Assembly: GCF_014892575.1 (NCBI RefSeq)
Contig: NZ_JADBGI010000007.1
Location: 62,001-126,000 of the forward strand
Direction: 5' to 3'
DNA: 64,000 nt
Source: Nocardiopsis coralli
GTDB lineage: Bacteria > Actinomycetota > Actinomycetes > Streptosporangiales > Streptosporangiaceae
Within the stretch, counting starts at the first letter, position 1; each line of letters opens with the position of its first letter. The notes under the pieces were generated by a model that was given only the letters and a program-made list of their open reading frames with translations, was not told the DNA's origin and searched no databases. The position numbers and the translations under genes are program-made. This document shows positions 8,553 through 16,363 of this stretch, one piece after another.

Positions 8553-9983
8553 ATGACCACCGACGCACCACCACGCTCACCGGACCGCACCCTGTACGGG
8601 GCCCTGGCGCTCTTCGGCACGGTGATGTTCGTCGGCGGCACGGACATGACCAAGGTGACCGTCGCACTGCCCGCCCTGACCGGTGCCCTGGGCCTGGACT
8701 TGGCGCAGACCCTGTGGATCGCCGACGTCTACGCCCTCGCGGTCGGGGTCGTGCTCGTGCCCAGCGCCGTGGCGGCCGACCGCCTCGGCCGCAGACGCAT
8801 CTACCTGCTCGGCCTGGTCGTGGCCGTGGTCAGCGCCCTGCTCGCGGGCCTGGCCGCGGACGGAGCGGTGATGATCGCCGCGCGGATCGGGCAGGGCATC
8901 GGTTCCGCCCTGTTGATCGCCGCGACGGTCGCCATCATCCGGGTGTCGTTCCCCGGGCTCCGCTCACGCGCGCTCGCGTATGGGGTCTGGACTGCCGGCT
9001 TCAGCGCCGGGGCCGCCTCCGGGCCCCTGATCGGCGGGGCCGTCGTGGACCTGGCCGGGTGGCCGTGGGTGTTCTGGATCAATGTGCCGGTCCTGTCGCT
9101 CTGCCTCGCCGCCGCGCTCGTCGTGCTGCGGGAATCGAGCAACCCCGACCCTCCCGTGGCGGACGTGCTGAGCGCGGTCCTGTCGGCTGCCGCGGTCGGG
9201 CTGATCATCGCCGGACTGAAGGGCGTGGGCAGGCCGGACGCCACCGAGTGGTTCGGTCCCCCGGCGGTCGCCGCCGGGCTCGTCGCCGCCGCGCTGTTCA
9301 CGGTCAGGCAGCTGCGCCTGCCGCGTCCCTTCCTCGACGTCCGCCTGCTGAACCGGGGGCTGTTGGCGAGCGCGGCGGTGGTGATCGCGGTGACCATGGG
9401 GGTCTTCAACGGGACCCTCTACCTGCTGACCCTGCGGTACCAGGCCGTGGACGGCCTCTCGCCCCTGGAGACCGGGATCGTGCTCCTGCCCCTGGCCGCC
9501 GCGATGGCGGTCGGCGGGTTCGTCGGTCCCGCGGCGCAGCGGTGGTTCGTGCAGCAACACGTGATCGTCGCAGGCCTGGGCACGGCCGCCGTCGGCCTCC
9601 TAGCGGTCGCCACCGTTCCCGGGACGGGCGAGACGGTGGGGACGGCCGTTCTCGGCCTGGGGTCGGGCGTCGTCATGGCGATCGGGGCCAACGCCGTCAT
9701 GAGCAGCGCTCCGCAGGACCGCACCGCCGACGCCGGAGCCGTTCAGGAGAGCGCCTTCGCGCTGGGCGGCGGCACCGGCATCGCGGTCCTCGGGGTCCTG
9801 GCCGTCCGGTACGCCCCGTCGGACGGCGACCCTCCCGTGCACGAGATCTACGGGGCCGGGGCGGAGACGGCGTTGGGCACCGCCGCGTTCCTGTACGCCT
9901 TCTTCGCGCTCGCCGCCGCGATCGTGCTCCTCGGCACCGTCCGCACTCGGGACGGCCGCCGTTCTCAGGCCCGGAACCGATGA
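8553..9983 (+). CDS. MFS transporter, DHA2-like (drug:H+ antiporter) family
   Basis: A 476-residue membrane protein with 13-14 hydrophobic segments. Motif A of the major facilitator superfamily is visible between helices 2 and 3 as ADRLGRRRIYLLG (about residues 74-86), and the antiporter motif C-like region reads GPLIGGAVVDLAGW near residue 157-170. Length and 14-helix layout fit the DHA2/EmrB type, which exports drugs or metabolites against protons. It is divergently arranged with the LysR gene, which probably controls it. Substrate unknown. Confidence 0.88.
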   Translation: MTTDAPPRSPDRTLYGALALFGTVMFVGGTDMTKVTVALPALTGALGLDLAQTLWIADVYALAVGVVLVPSAVAADRLGRRRIYLLGLVVAVVSALLAGLAADGAVMIAARIGQGIGSALLIAATVAIIRVSFPGLRSRALAYGVWTAGFSAGAASGPLIGGAVVDLAGWPWVFWINVPVLSLCLAAALVVLRESSNPDPPVADVLSAVLSAAAVGLIIAGLKGVGRPDATEWFGPPAVAAGLVAAALFTVRQLRLPRPFLDVRLLNRGLLASAAVVIAVTMGVFNGTLYLLTLRYQAVDGLSPLETGIVLLPLAAAMAVGGFVGPAAQRWFVQQHVIVAGLGTAAVGLLAVATVPGTGETVGTAVLGLGSGVVMAIGANAVMSSAPQDRTADAGAVQESAFALGGGTGIAVLGVLAVRYAPSDGDPPVHEIYGAGAETALGTAAFLYAFFALAAAIVLLGTVRTRDGRRSQARNR

Positions 9984-9985
9984 CC

Positions 9986-10019
9986 GGGGTGGTGGGAGGC
10001 CCGCGCCTCCCACCACCCC
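9986..10019. terminator. Bidirectional terminator between MFS and BCCT genes
   Basis: A perfect 14-bp inverted repeat, GGGGTGGTGGGAGG and CCTCCCACCACCCC, with a 6-base loop sits exactly between two convergent genes (stops at 9983 and 10026). Confidence 0.8.
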
Positions 10020-10025
10020 GTGCGG

Positions 10026-11624
10026 TCAGACGAGGTGGCCGTCCCCGTCACCGCTCCGGTCCCCTTCGGGACGGGCGTGCACGTGCTGCTCGCAGTCGGC
10101 GCACCGGGGTGCGGCGTCGGCGGGTCCCTCCGTCGCGCGCAGGTCGCGCAGGAAGCACACGACCACACCCACGATGACCAGCAGGAACGGTGCCGAACTG
10201 ACGATCGCGGTCTGTTGCAGCGCCTCGAGCCCTCCCGAGAGCAGCAGGATGATCGCGAGCGCACCGGTCATGGCGCCCCACAGCAGCAGGATCGGCATCC
10301 GCGGCTTGATGGAGCCGTGTGTGGTGAGCATGCCCAGCACGTAGGTGTTGGCGTCGGCGCCGGAGATGAAGAAGAGCACCGCCAGGATCACCACGAGCGC
10401 CGCCGTGACCATGGGGAACGGGAACTCGGCCAGCGTCGAGAAGAAGGCGCTGTTGATCTCCGCCGCGGTGTCGCCGGCGATGTCGGTCCCGTGGTTCATG
10501 TCCAGCTCGATCGCGGAACCGCCGAAGACCGAGAACCAGGCGAAGAAGGCCAGGCTGGGGATGCCGAGCACGACCCCGATGAACTGGCGGATCGTACGCC
10601 CGCGCGAGATGCGCGCCAGGAACACACCGACGAAGGCGCCCCAGGACACCCACCAGGCCAGCATGAAGAAGGTCCAGCCCTGCATCCACTCCAGGTCGCC
10701 GAAGGCGGGGCCGCGCAGGCTCATCAGGGCGAACTCGCTCGTGTACTGGCCGAGCGACTCCAGGAACAGGGAGACCAGGAACGCCGTCGGGCCGAGGAAG
10801 AGCACGAACAGGAACAGCACCGAGGCGACGGACAGGTTGATCTCGCTGGTGTAGCGGATCCCGCGCTTGACGCCCGACGCCGCCGAGAGGCTGAACAGCA
10901 CCGTGATGACCACCACGATGATCACCTGCGCGGTCGTCCCGGTCGGCGTACCGAGGAGCACGTTGAGACCGTGGTCGATCTGGAGGGCGCCCAACCCGAG
11001 CGAGGTGGTGGTCCCGAACAGGGTCGCGAAGACCGTGAAGATGTCGATGGCCTTGCCCGCGGGGCCGTCGGCGTGGCGGCCCAGCAGTGGCCGGAAGAGG
11101 GCGCTGACCAGTCCGGGGCGCTTCTTGCGGTGGATGGAGTAACCCAGCGCCAGGCCGAAGATCGCGAAGATGACCCAGGCGTGCAGGCCCCAGTCGTGGA
11201 AGGAGTACTGCAGGGCCAGCACGGCCGCCTCGGGCGTTCCCGGCTCGGCCAGGTCGTGGGGCGGGGCGGCGAAGTGGGAGATGGGCTGGGCGACGCCGTA
11301 GGAGACCAGGCCGATGCCCATGACCGCGCACATGATCATCGCGATCCAGGTGTGCGTGCGGAACTCTGGCCGGTCGTCGTCGGCCCCCAGCCGGATGCGC
11401 CCGTAACGGCCGAGCGCCAGCCAGATCAGGAGCACCAGCAGGAACAGGGGGAGCACGAGGTAGGCCCAGCCGAAGTTGGCGGTGACCCAGTTGATTGCGG
11501 AGTTCATCGTCGACATCTGGTGGTCCGGCGCGGCCACACCCCAGACGACGAAGAGCGAAGAGATCGCCAGGGAGGCCCAGAAGACCACCCCGACCGGTCT
11601 GTGACGGGTGGTGGTGTCATTCAT
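10026..11624 (-). CDS. BCCT family betaine/choline/carnitine transporter
   Basis: A 532-residue protein with 12 predicted helices. The family signature is clear: GWTFFMLAWWVSWGAFVG around residue 315 matches the BCCT pattern in which tryptophans form the trimethylammonium-binding box, followed by ARISRGRTIRQF. It should import glycine betaine, choline or similar quaternary ammonium solutes with Na+ or H+, for osmoprotection or as nutrients. The C-terminal tail is short, carries CADCEQHVH and is charged. Start: the ATG giving MNDTTTRHRP; the frame is open nine codons further to 11651. Overlaps by 8 nt a possible leader peptide gene upstream. Confidence 0.92.
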   Translation of the reverse strand: MNDTTTRHRPVGVVFWASLAISSLFVVWGVAAPDHQMSTMNSAINWVTANFGWAYLVLPLFLLVLLIWLALGRYGRIRLGADDDRPEFRTHTWIAMIMCAVMGIGLVSYGVAQPISHFAAPPHDLAEPGTPEAAVLALQYSFHDWGLHAWVIFAIFGLALGYSIHRKKRPGLVSALFRPLLGRHADGPAGKAIDIFTVFATLFGTTTSLGLGALQIDHGLNVLLGTPTGTTAQVIIVVVITVLFSLSAASGVKRGIRYTSEINLSVASVLFLFVLFLGPTAFLVSLFLESLGQYTSEFALMSLRGPAFGDLEWMQGWTFFMLAWWVSWGAFVGVFLARISRGRTIRQFIGVVLGIPSLAFFAWFSVFGGSAIELDMNHGTDIAGDTAAEINSAFFSTLAEFPFPMVTAALVVILAVLFFISGADANTYVLGMLTTHGSIKPRMPILLLWGAMTGALAIILLLSGGLEALQQTAIVSSAPFLLVIVGVVVCFLRDLRATEGPADAAPRCADCEQHVHARPEGDRSGDGDGHLV

Positions 11625-11739
11625 GGGTGGACTCTTCTCTGGCGACGGCAAGGGCTCGGGGCGGTTTCACACCGCACGGGTTCCGGTAGGGCAGCGGGCT
11701 GTGGTCCGCGGTGGTCCGTGCGTCGAAGTTCGGCTTCAC
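11617..11739 (-). CDS. Possible 40-aa leader peptide coupled to the BCCT gene
   Basis: An open frame starting with GTG (rc of 11737-11739) follows a strong ribosome-binding site GAAAGGAAGG with a 7-base spacer and runs for 40 residues (begins MKPNFDARTTADHSP, ends AREESTHE). Its stop overlaps the transporter start as ATGAATGA, the usual geometry of translational coupling. No homology is recognised, composition is hydrophilic and includes one Cys and five Pro. The strong SD and the overlap argue that it is translated; it may tune translation of the transporter. Alternatively the overlap is chance and the SD belongs to nothing. Confidence 0.4.
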   Translation of the reverse strand: MKPNFDARTTADHSPLPYRNPCGVKPPRALAVAREESTHE

Positions 11740-12543
11740 GAACAGGCCTTCCTTTCGAAGGTCGAGGTGCGTACTGATGTCTGTTTCAGGTACGTGTGTC
11801 CGGTATCTCGCCTTTCGTGCGGTCCGGGAGGCCATGCATGACAGAGCGCCGGTCGTGTGGATGACGACCGGCGCCGGGTTCGTGAAGGGGTGGACGGCGC
11901 CGAGGGGAACTCCGCAGAGCGGAATCGGGCAAGGCAGTGTCTTGACGCCCGCGTGGTACCGGGCCAGCTCGCCACGACCGGATCTCGCAGTGGTCGGTGG
12001 CGGCCGAACGCCGGAGAGCTCGTACGCGAATGAGGCCGATTCGTCCTTGCAGAGGGCGGGCGCCTGTGGCGGTCTCCGGGCTGCGCCCGTACGGCCAAGG
12101 CGGCGCTGACCATGGACTCTACCTGCTCAGAGACCCTGATGACGTGCCGTCCCGTTTCGATGGCCGTCCCGGCCGGCGGAGTCGCCGCACGTCTGTCCCT
12201 CGATGAGCCCTCCGGTCCAGGAGCAACCACTGGATCACCCGGGGAGTATCGGCTCGGGGAGTCCGAGGGGTGCCTGGGTGGTAGAGAAGAAATCTGTTAA
12301 TGAAGCGCTTACTTTAGTTTCATAGGGCCATAGGATGCCTGCGAAGCCGAAGGGTTCATGTTGGATGTCAAAAATATGCAGGTCAAGGCAGTTAACAGGG
12401 CTTGCGGTGAGACTCTCGCCTGCTGGCGTGGGGAGTGTCCGGGGGTTTGTCTCGGAAAAAATTATGCGGTTAAGCTTGTGTAAGTTCTTATCTGCTTTTA
12501 ACGTTGCTCGGGACGCGTCAACGTCAGTGAAACCCGACAGGAA
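11740..12543. other. Gene-free region between BCCT leader and mannanase gene
   Basis: About 800 bases without a convincing gene; open frames here have unnatural amino-acid composition. The right part (about 12290-12540) drops to roughly half GC, clearly lower than the surroundings, and forms a ~230-nt leader upstream of the secreted mannanase. It holds the operator at 12299-12312, a possible -10 (TAGGAT, 12331-12336) with a weak -35 (TTACTT, 12309-12314) overlapping that operator, and an inverted pair ACGTTG (12501-12506) / CAACGT (12519-12524) just before the gene. Confidence 0.5.
12299..12312. promoter_or_regulatory. LacI-type operator upstream of mannanase gene
   Basis: AATGAAGCGCTTAC contains the perfect palindrome AAGCGCTT with a central CG, the usual centre of LacI/GalR-family operators. 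Read on the minus strand it is GTAAGCGCTTCATT; the same 11-base word TAAGCGCTTCA recurs at 14933-14943 upstream of the importer operon. The LacI-type gene between the two sites is the obvious candidate to bind both. Confidence 0.7.
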
Positions 12544-13581
12544 ATGAGAAGTCCCATGCCACGATCGCATCCGCGAACCATGGCTTTCGCGGTCCTGACC
12601 GCGATGGCCATCGCGGTACCCCCCGCCGTGGCCTCGGCCTCCAACTCGGAGGAGGCCGATACGGCGGCTCAGGGCATCCATGTCTCCGATGGCCGTCTCG
12701 TCGAGAGCGACGGCAGCGACCTGGTGTTGCGTGGTATCAACCACGGTCACGCCTGGTACCCCGAGGAGGTGTCCTCGTTCGAGGGGATCGCGTCCACGGG
12801 AGCGAACTCCGTGCGAGTGGTGCTCTCCAGCGGTGACCAATGGGAACGGAACGATCCCTCCGACGTCACCGATGTGGTGGAGCGCTGTGACGCCAACCAA
12901 CTCGTGTGCATGCTCGAAGTGCACGACACAACCGGCTACGGCGACACCGCGGACGCCCCCGACGCGGTCTCGCTCGACGAGGCGGTCGACTACTGGGAGG
13001 AGCTGTACCCGACTCTGGCCGGGACCGAGGACCGTGTGATCGTCAACATCGGCAACGAGCCCTTTGGTAACGACCGGGCCTCCGAGTGGGCCGACGACAC
13101 CGCTGCAGCGATCGAGCGACTCCGCGACATCGGATACGAGCACACCATCGTCGCCGACGCCCCCAACTGGGGACAGGACTGGTCGGACACCATGCGTGAA
13201 GAGGCGCCCGAGGTGGCCGAGGCGGATCCGGACGGGAACACCGTCTTCTCCGTGCACATGTACGAGGTCTACGGCGAAGCCGATGCGGTGACCTCCTACC
13301 TGGAGGACTTCGTGGACGCGGGGTTGCCCCTGATCGTCGGCGAGTTCGGTGACCAGCACTACGGCGAAGACGTCAACGAGGATGCCATCCTGGCCGAGAG
13401 CCAGCGCCTGGGGATCGGTTGGCTCGGCTGGTCCTGGAGCGGGAACGGCGACGGGGTCGAGTACCTCGACCTGGTGAACGACTTCGACGCCTCCTCGCCC
13501 ACCGCCTGGGGTGAGCGGCTGATCGACGGCCCCGACGGCATCCGCGAGACGTCAGAAGCGGCTTCGGTGTTCCAGGACTGA
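12544..13581 (+). CDS. Secreted GH5 (subfamily 8-like) endo-beta-1,4-mannanase
   Basis: A 345-residue secreted enzyme. Residues 1-36 are a Sec signal peptide (basic start, hydrophobic core AVLTAMAIAVPPAV, then ASA). The mature protein starts near SNSEEADTAAQG and shows GIHVSDGRLVE and VLRGINHGHAWYP, the diagnostic N-terminal block of GH5_8 mannanases. The acid/base is E172 in NIGNEPFG and the nucleophile E267 in IVGEFGDQH. It has no carbohydrate-binding module, so it is a single-domain enzyme. It would cut mannan or galacto/glucomannan outside the cell and feed the importer encoded downstream. Start is uncertain: ATG 12544 has its AGGA too close, and ATG 12556 (MPRSHPRT) may be used. Codon use is less GC-extreme than in the neighbours. 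Confidence 0.9.
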   Translation: MRSPMPRSHPRTMAFAVLTAMAIAVPPAVASASNSEEADTAAQGIHVSDGRLVESDGSDLVLRGINHGHAWYPEEVSSFEGIASTGANSVRVVLSSGDQWERNDPSDVTDVVERCDANQLVCMLEVHDTTGYGDTADAPDAVSLDEAVDYWEELYPTLAGTEDRVIVNIGNEPFGNDRASEWADDTAAAIERLRDIGYEHTIVADAPNWGQDWSDTMREEAPEVAEADPDGNTVFSVHMYEVYGEADAVTSYLEDFVDAGLPLIVGEFGDQHYGEDVNEDAILAESQRLGIGWLGWSWSGNGDGVEYLDLVNDFDASSPTAWGERLIDGPDGIRETSEAASVFQD

Positions 13582-13630
13582 TACGTAGTACCCACTGACG
13601 CACGGTGTTCGAGTCGTACCGTGTTCAAGC

Positions 13631-13673
13631 CCTCCGGCCGGTGTGCGGGTCCCAACCGCATGCCGGCCGGAGG
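13631..13673 (+). terminator. Terminator after mannanase gene
   Basis: CCTCCGGCCGG (13631-13641) and CCGGCCGGAGG (13663-13673) form a perfect 11-bp stem; an inner pairing TGCGG/CCGCA extends it. It separates the mannanase gene from the LacI gene. Confidence 0.65.
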
Positions 13674-13783
13674 TGTTCTCGTGATGAACCGGGCCACGGC
13701 ATGTGGCCGCACCCAGGGCGAAGCGGTGCATGGAACCTTGGGGAGACGGTGTGAGTAGGCTCTGGGTGGTACACGGGAGGGTC

Positions 13784-14806
13784 ATGTCCAGAATCACGAT
13801 CGCCGACATCGCCCGACAGGCGGGCGTCTCCACAGGGGCGGTGTCCTACGCGCTCAACAACCGGCCCGGGGTCTCCGAAAGGACCAGGGCCAGAATCCTC
13901 TCGGTGGCGGCCGAACTAGGCTGGCATCCCAGTTCTGCGGCCCGGTCCCTCTCGGGTGAACGCACCGAGACGGTCGGGCTTGTACTCGCAAGGGACCCCG
14001 GCATGCTCGGTGTGGAATCCTTCTACATGCAATTCCTCGCCGGCATCGAGTCCGAGCTCAGCAAGCGCTCCTACGCCCTGATGCTCCAGGTCGTGCCCGA
14101 CCTCGACACGGAGATCAGCACCTACGAGTCCTGGCGGGCCGCACGACGGGTGGATGGTGTCATCATCGTGGATCCCCGCGACGAGGACCCCAGGCTCGGA
14201 CTGTTCGTGGGTGAGTCCGCCCTGCCGGCTGTGGTCGTGGGTGACACGTCCCTGGCCCGCGGGATCACCAACATCTGGACGGATGACGCGGCGGCGGTGC
14301 GCGAATCCGTGCGTTACCTGTTCGCCATGGGGCACCGTCACATCGCGCGTGTGGGTGGTGTGGAGAGTTTCGGGCACACGCTGATCCGGGACCGTGCTTT
14401 CGAGGACGAGGTCGGCGCTCTCGGTGCGCAGGGGGTCATCTGCCGGACCGACTACACGGCAGTGCAGGGCGCGAGCGCGACCCGCACTCTGCTGACGAAC
14501 AGCGAATGGCCCTCCGCGATCATCTACGACAACGACATCATGGCCGTGGCGGGCCTCGGGGTGGCGAGCGAGATGGGGATGCGCGTGCCGCAGGAGGTGT
14601 CGATGATCGCCTGGGACGACTCACCCCTGTGCGAGGCCACGTTTCCACGGCTCTCGGCCCTCAGTCATGACGTGACCAGGTACGGGGCACATGTGGCCCG
14701 TCGACTGTTCGATCGCATCGAAGGGGCCGCGCCCGGGAGCTTTCTGGACTCGACGCCCCGACTGCGGACCAGGGGAACGATCGCCCGACGTGTGACCGAC
14801 CAGTAG
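13784..14806 (+). CDS. LacI/GalR family repressor of the mannan locus
   Basis: A 340-residue LacI-type regulator. The HTH occupies residues 3-24 (ITIADIARQAGVSTGAVSYA), followed by the hinge helix LSGERTETVGLVL entry region around residue 55-70, then a periplasmic-binding-protein-like effector domain. The ATG at 13784 is chosen because it follows GGGAGG at a 3-base spacing and gives the canonical MSRITIADIA start; the frame is open 27 codons upstream but those residues do not fit the family. It lies between the secreted mannanase and the importer operon, and both are preceded by the same AAGCGCTT palindrome. By family analogy it represses until a mannose oligosaccharide or mannose binds. The true inducer is unknown. 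Confidence 0.9.
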   Translation: MSRITIADIARQAGVSTGAVSYALNNRPGVSERTRARILSVAAELGWHPSSAARSLSGERTETVGLVLARDPGMLGVESFYMQFLAGIESELSKRSYALMLQVVPDLDTEISTYESWRAARRVDGVIIVDPRDEDPRLGLFVGESALPAVVVGDTSLARGITNIWTDDAAAVRESVRYLFAMGHRHIARVGGVESFGHTLIRDRAFEDEVGALGAQGVICRTDYTAVQGASATRTLLTNSEWPSAIIYDNDIMAVAGLGVASEMGMRVPQEVSMIAWDDSPLCEATFPRLSALSHDVTRYGAHVARRLFDRIEGAAPGSFLDSTPRLRTRGTIARRVTDQ

Positions 14807-14931
14807 TTCGTCGGTCGCCACAGCGCCTCCCCCGGTTCGCCGCGGCCACCGTTCCGTACCCGTGCCTCGACCCATCAACGGCGTGTGGATTTCACTGTTT
14901 TGTTACACATGACGCCTGTACTTAATTTAAC

Positions 14932-14945
14932 TTAAGCGCTTCACT
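14932..14945. promoter_or_regulatory. LacI-type operator upstream of mannan importer operon
   Basis: TTAAGCGCTTCACT carries the same palindromic core and flank as the site at 12299-12312 (shared TAAGCGCTTCA, there in opposite orientation). It sits about 70 bp before the binding-protein gene in an AT-rich promoter stretch (14889-14962). Confidence 0.7.
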
Positions 14946-15013
14946 AGTCCTTAGCTAAAGCAGTGTGACGCCGGTTACTGGTGCGCTAGGTGCGCCGGGG
15001 AGATGGAGCGCTC

Positions 15014-16303
15014 ATGGTGAGGACAAGGAAGGCTGCCGTGGTGGTGGCGGCCGCTGCTGTGGTGGCGGTCGGCTGTTCCCCCGATGACGGGGGTGAGGGA
15101 GGTCTGTCGGGAACGATCACGGTTCTGACGAACCGGACCGACGTGGTCGACACCAGGTTTCAGGAGTACGTCCAGGAGTTCCAGCGGACATACCCCGACA
15201 TCGATGTGGAGTTCGAACCGCTCACCGATTACGAGGGTGATCTCCAGGTCCGGCTCAACACGAACGACTACGGCGATGTCCTCCTGATCCCCGACTCGAT
15301 GACCAAGGACCAGCTCCCGCAGTTCTTCGAGCCGCTCGGTTCGGCGGAAGAGCTCGGAGAGGCCTACCGATACGTGAACGAGCAGGCCTTCGAAGGGCAG
15401 GTCTATGGTCTGGCGACCTTCGGGGTCGTGACCGGGTACGCGCTCAACCTGGACGTCTGGGCGCAAGCCGGGGTCACCGAGCCTCCCGCCACCGAGGAGG
15501 AGTTCCTCGACGCGCTGCAGGCGATCGAGGCCGAGACGGACGCGATCCCGTACTACACCAACTACGCGGACGGCTGGCCGCTGACCCAGTGGCAGAACAA
15601 CCAGGGCGCAGTGGTGGGCCCCGAATCGGTCCAGGAGCGTGTCGCCTCCGACGCGCCTTGGACCCCGGGCCAGGAGCAGTACGCGATCGACGGCCTGTTG
15701 TACGACATCGTTGATGCCGGGCTCGCCGAGCCGGACCCCACTACGACCAACTGGGAGGAATCCAAGAACCTCCTGGTGGACGGCGAGATCGGTTCCATGG
15801 TCCTCGGCTCCTGGTCGATCCCGCAGTTCCACGAGGCGGCCGAGGAAATGGGGGTGTCGCAGGAGAACGTCGGTTTCTGGCCGATGCCCTGGCAGGACGA
15901 CGGGACGTTCCAGGCGGCGTCCGGCGGTGACTACAAGATCGGCATCTCGCAGCACTCCGAGAACAAGGAAGCCGCCCGGGCGTGGATCGACTGGTTCTTG
16001 ACCGAATCGGACTTCGCCCAGGACGAGGGCGGTATACCGGTCGCAGTCGGGAGCGATCTCCCGGACGAACTCGTCAGCTTCGAGGAGATGGACGCAAGGC
16101 TGGTGGAGATGGCTCCCGTTCCTGAGGGAGAGGAGTCGCTCGACTCGGACATCTACAACGAGGCGGAGATCGACCTCTTCGGTGATCAGTACCGGCGGTC
16201 GCTCATCGACTCCGCGCGTGGGGCCGCAAGCGGGGACAAGGATGCCTTCTTCGCCGACCTCAACAGCCGATGGGGGGACGCTCGGGCCTCCGTGGCGGAC
16301 TGA
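15014..16303 (+). CDS. ABC transporter manno-oligosaccharide-binding lipoprotein (importer 2)
   Basis: A 429-residue extracellular solute-binding protein. The signal peptide MVRTRKAAVVVAAAAVV ends in the lipobox AVGC with the lipidated Cys at about residue 21, followed by an acidic, glycine-rich linker. The mature domain has the family 1 fold features (TYPDIDVEFEPL, LVDGEIGSMVLGSWSIPQF). The ATG at 15014 has GGAG at a 5-base spacing and gives a normal lipoprotein signal; a GTG at 14990 is in frame but less likely. It is the first gene of the operon that encodes two permeases and the intracellular mannan-degrading enzymes, so its ligand is most likely manno-oligosaccharides. That is inference from context. 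Confidence 0.88.
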   Translation: MVRTRKAAVVVAAAAVVAVGCSPDDGGEGGLSGTITVLTNRTDVVDTRFQEYVQEFQRTYPDIDVEFEPLTDYEGDLQVRLNTNDYGDVLLIPDSMTKDQLPQFFEPLGSAEELGEAYRYVNEQAFEGQVYGLATFGVVTGYALNLDVWAQAGVTEPPATEEEFLDALQAIEAETDAIPYYTNYADGWPLTQWQNNQGAVVGPESVQERVASDAPWTPGQEQYAIDGLLYDIVDAGLAEPDPTTTNWEESKNLLVDGEIGSMVLGSWSIPQFHEAAEEMGVSQENVGFWPMPWQDDGTFQAASGGDYKIGISQHSENKEAARAWIDWFLTESDFAQDEGGIPVAVGSDLPDELVSFEEMDARLVEMAPVPEGEESLDSDIYNEAEIDLFGDQYRRSLIDSARGAASGDKDAFFADLNSRWGDARASVAD

Positions 16304-16315
16304 CCGGACCGATCG

Positions 16316-16340
16316 AGCGGGGCTCCCCCCGGTCCCCGCT
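16316..16340 (+). terminator. Small stem between binding-protein and permease genes
   Basis: AGCGGGG and CCCCGCT form a 7-bp stem with an 11-base loop in the 60-bp gap after the binding-protein gene. Such stems often cause partial termination or protect the upstream mRNA, giving more binding protein than permease. Weak evidence by itself. Confidence 0.35.
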
Positions 16341-16363
16341 ACAGCCAGCAGAAATGAGCGACC

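Noticed and set aside
11711..12300. Several open frames (132, 164 and 62 codons) in the gap before the mannanase gene
   Set aside because: Composition is unnatural (Arg/Ser/Pro runs), there are no ribosome-binding sites, and frames on both strands overlap. Treated as noncoding.
12335..12547. 70-codon frame whose stop overlaps the mannanase ATG
   Set aside because: Although the ATGA overlap looks like coupling, no ribosome-binding site precedes its ATG and the product has no recognisable feature; it lies in the low-GC leader where open frames arise easily.
13703..13783. N-terminal extension of the LacI protein by 27 residues
   Set aside because: The HTH starts canonically at the internal ATG 13784, which has GGGAGG in front; the extension is not LacI-like.
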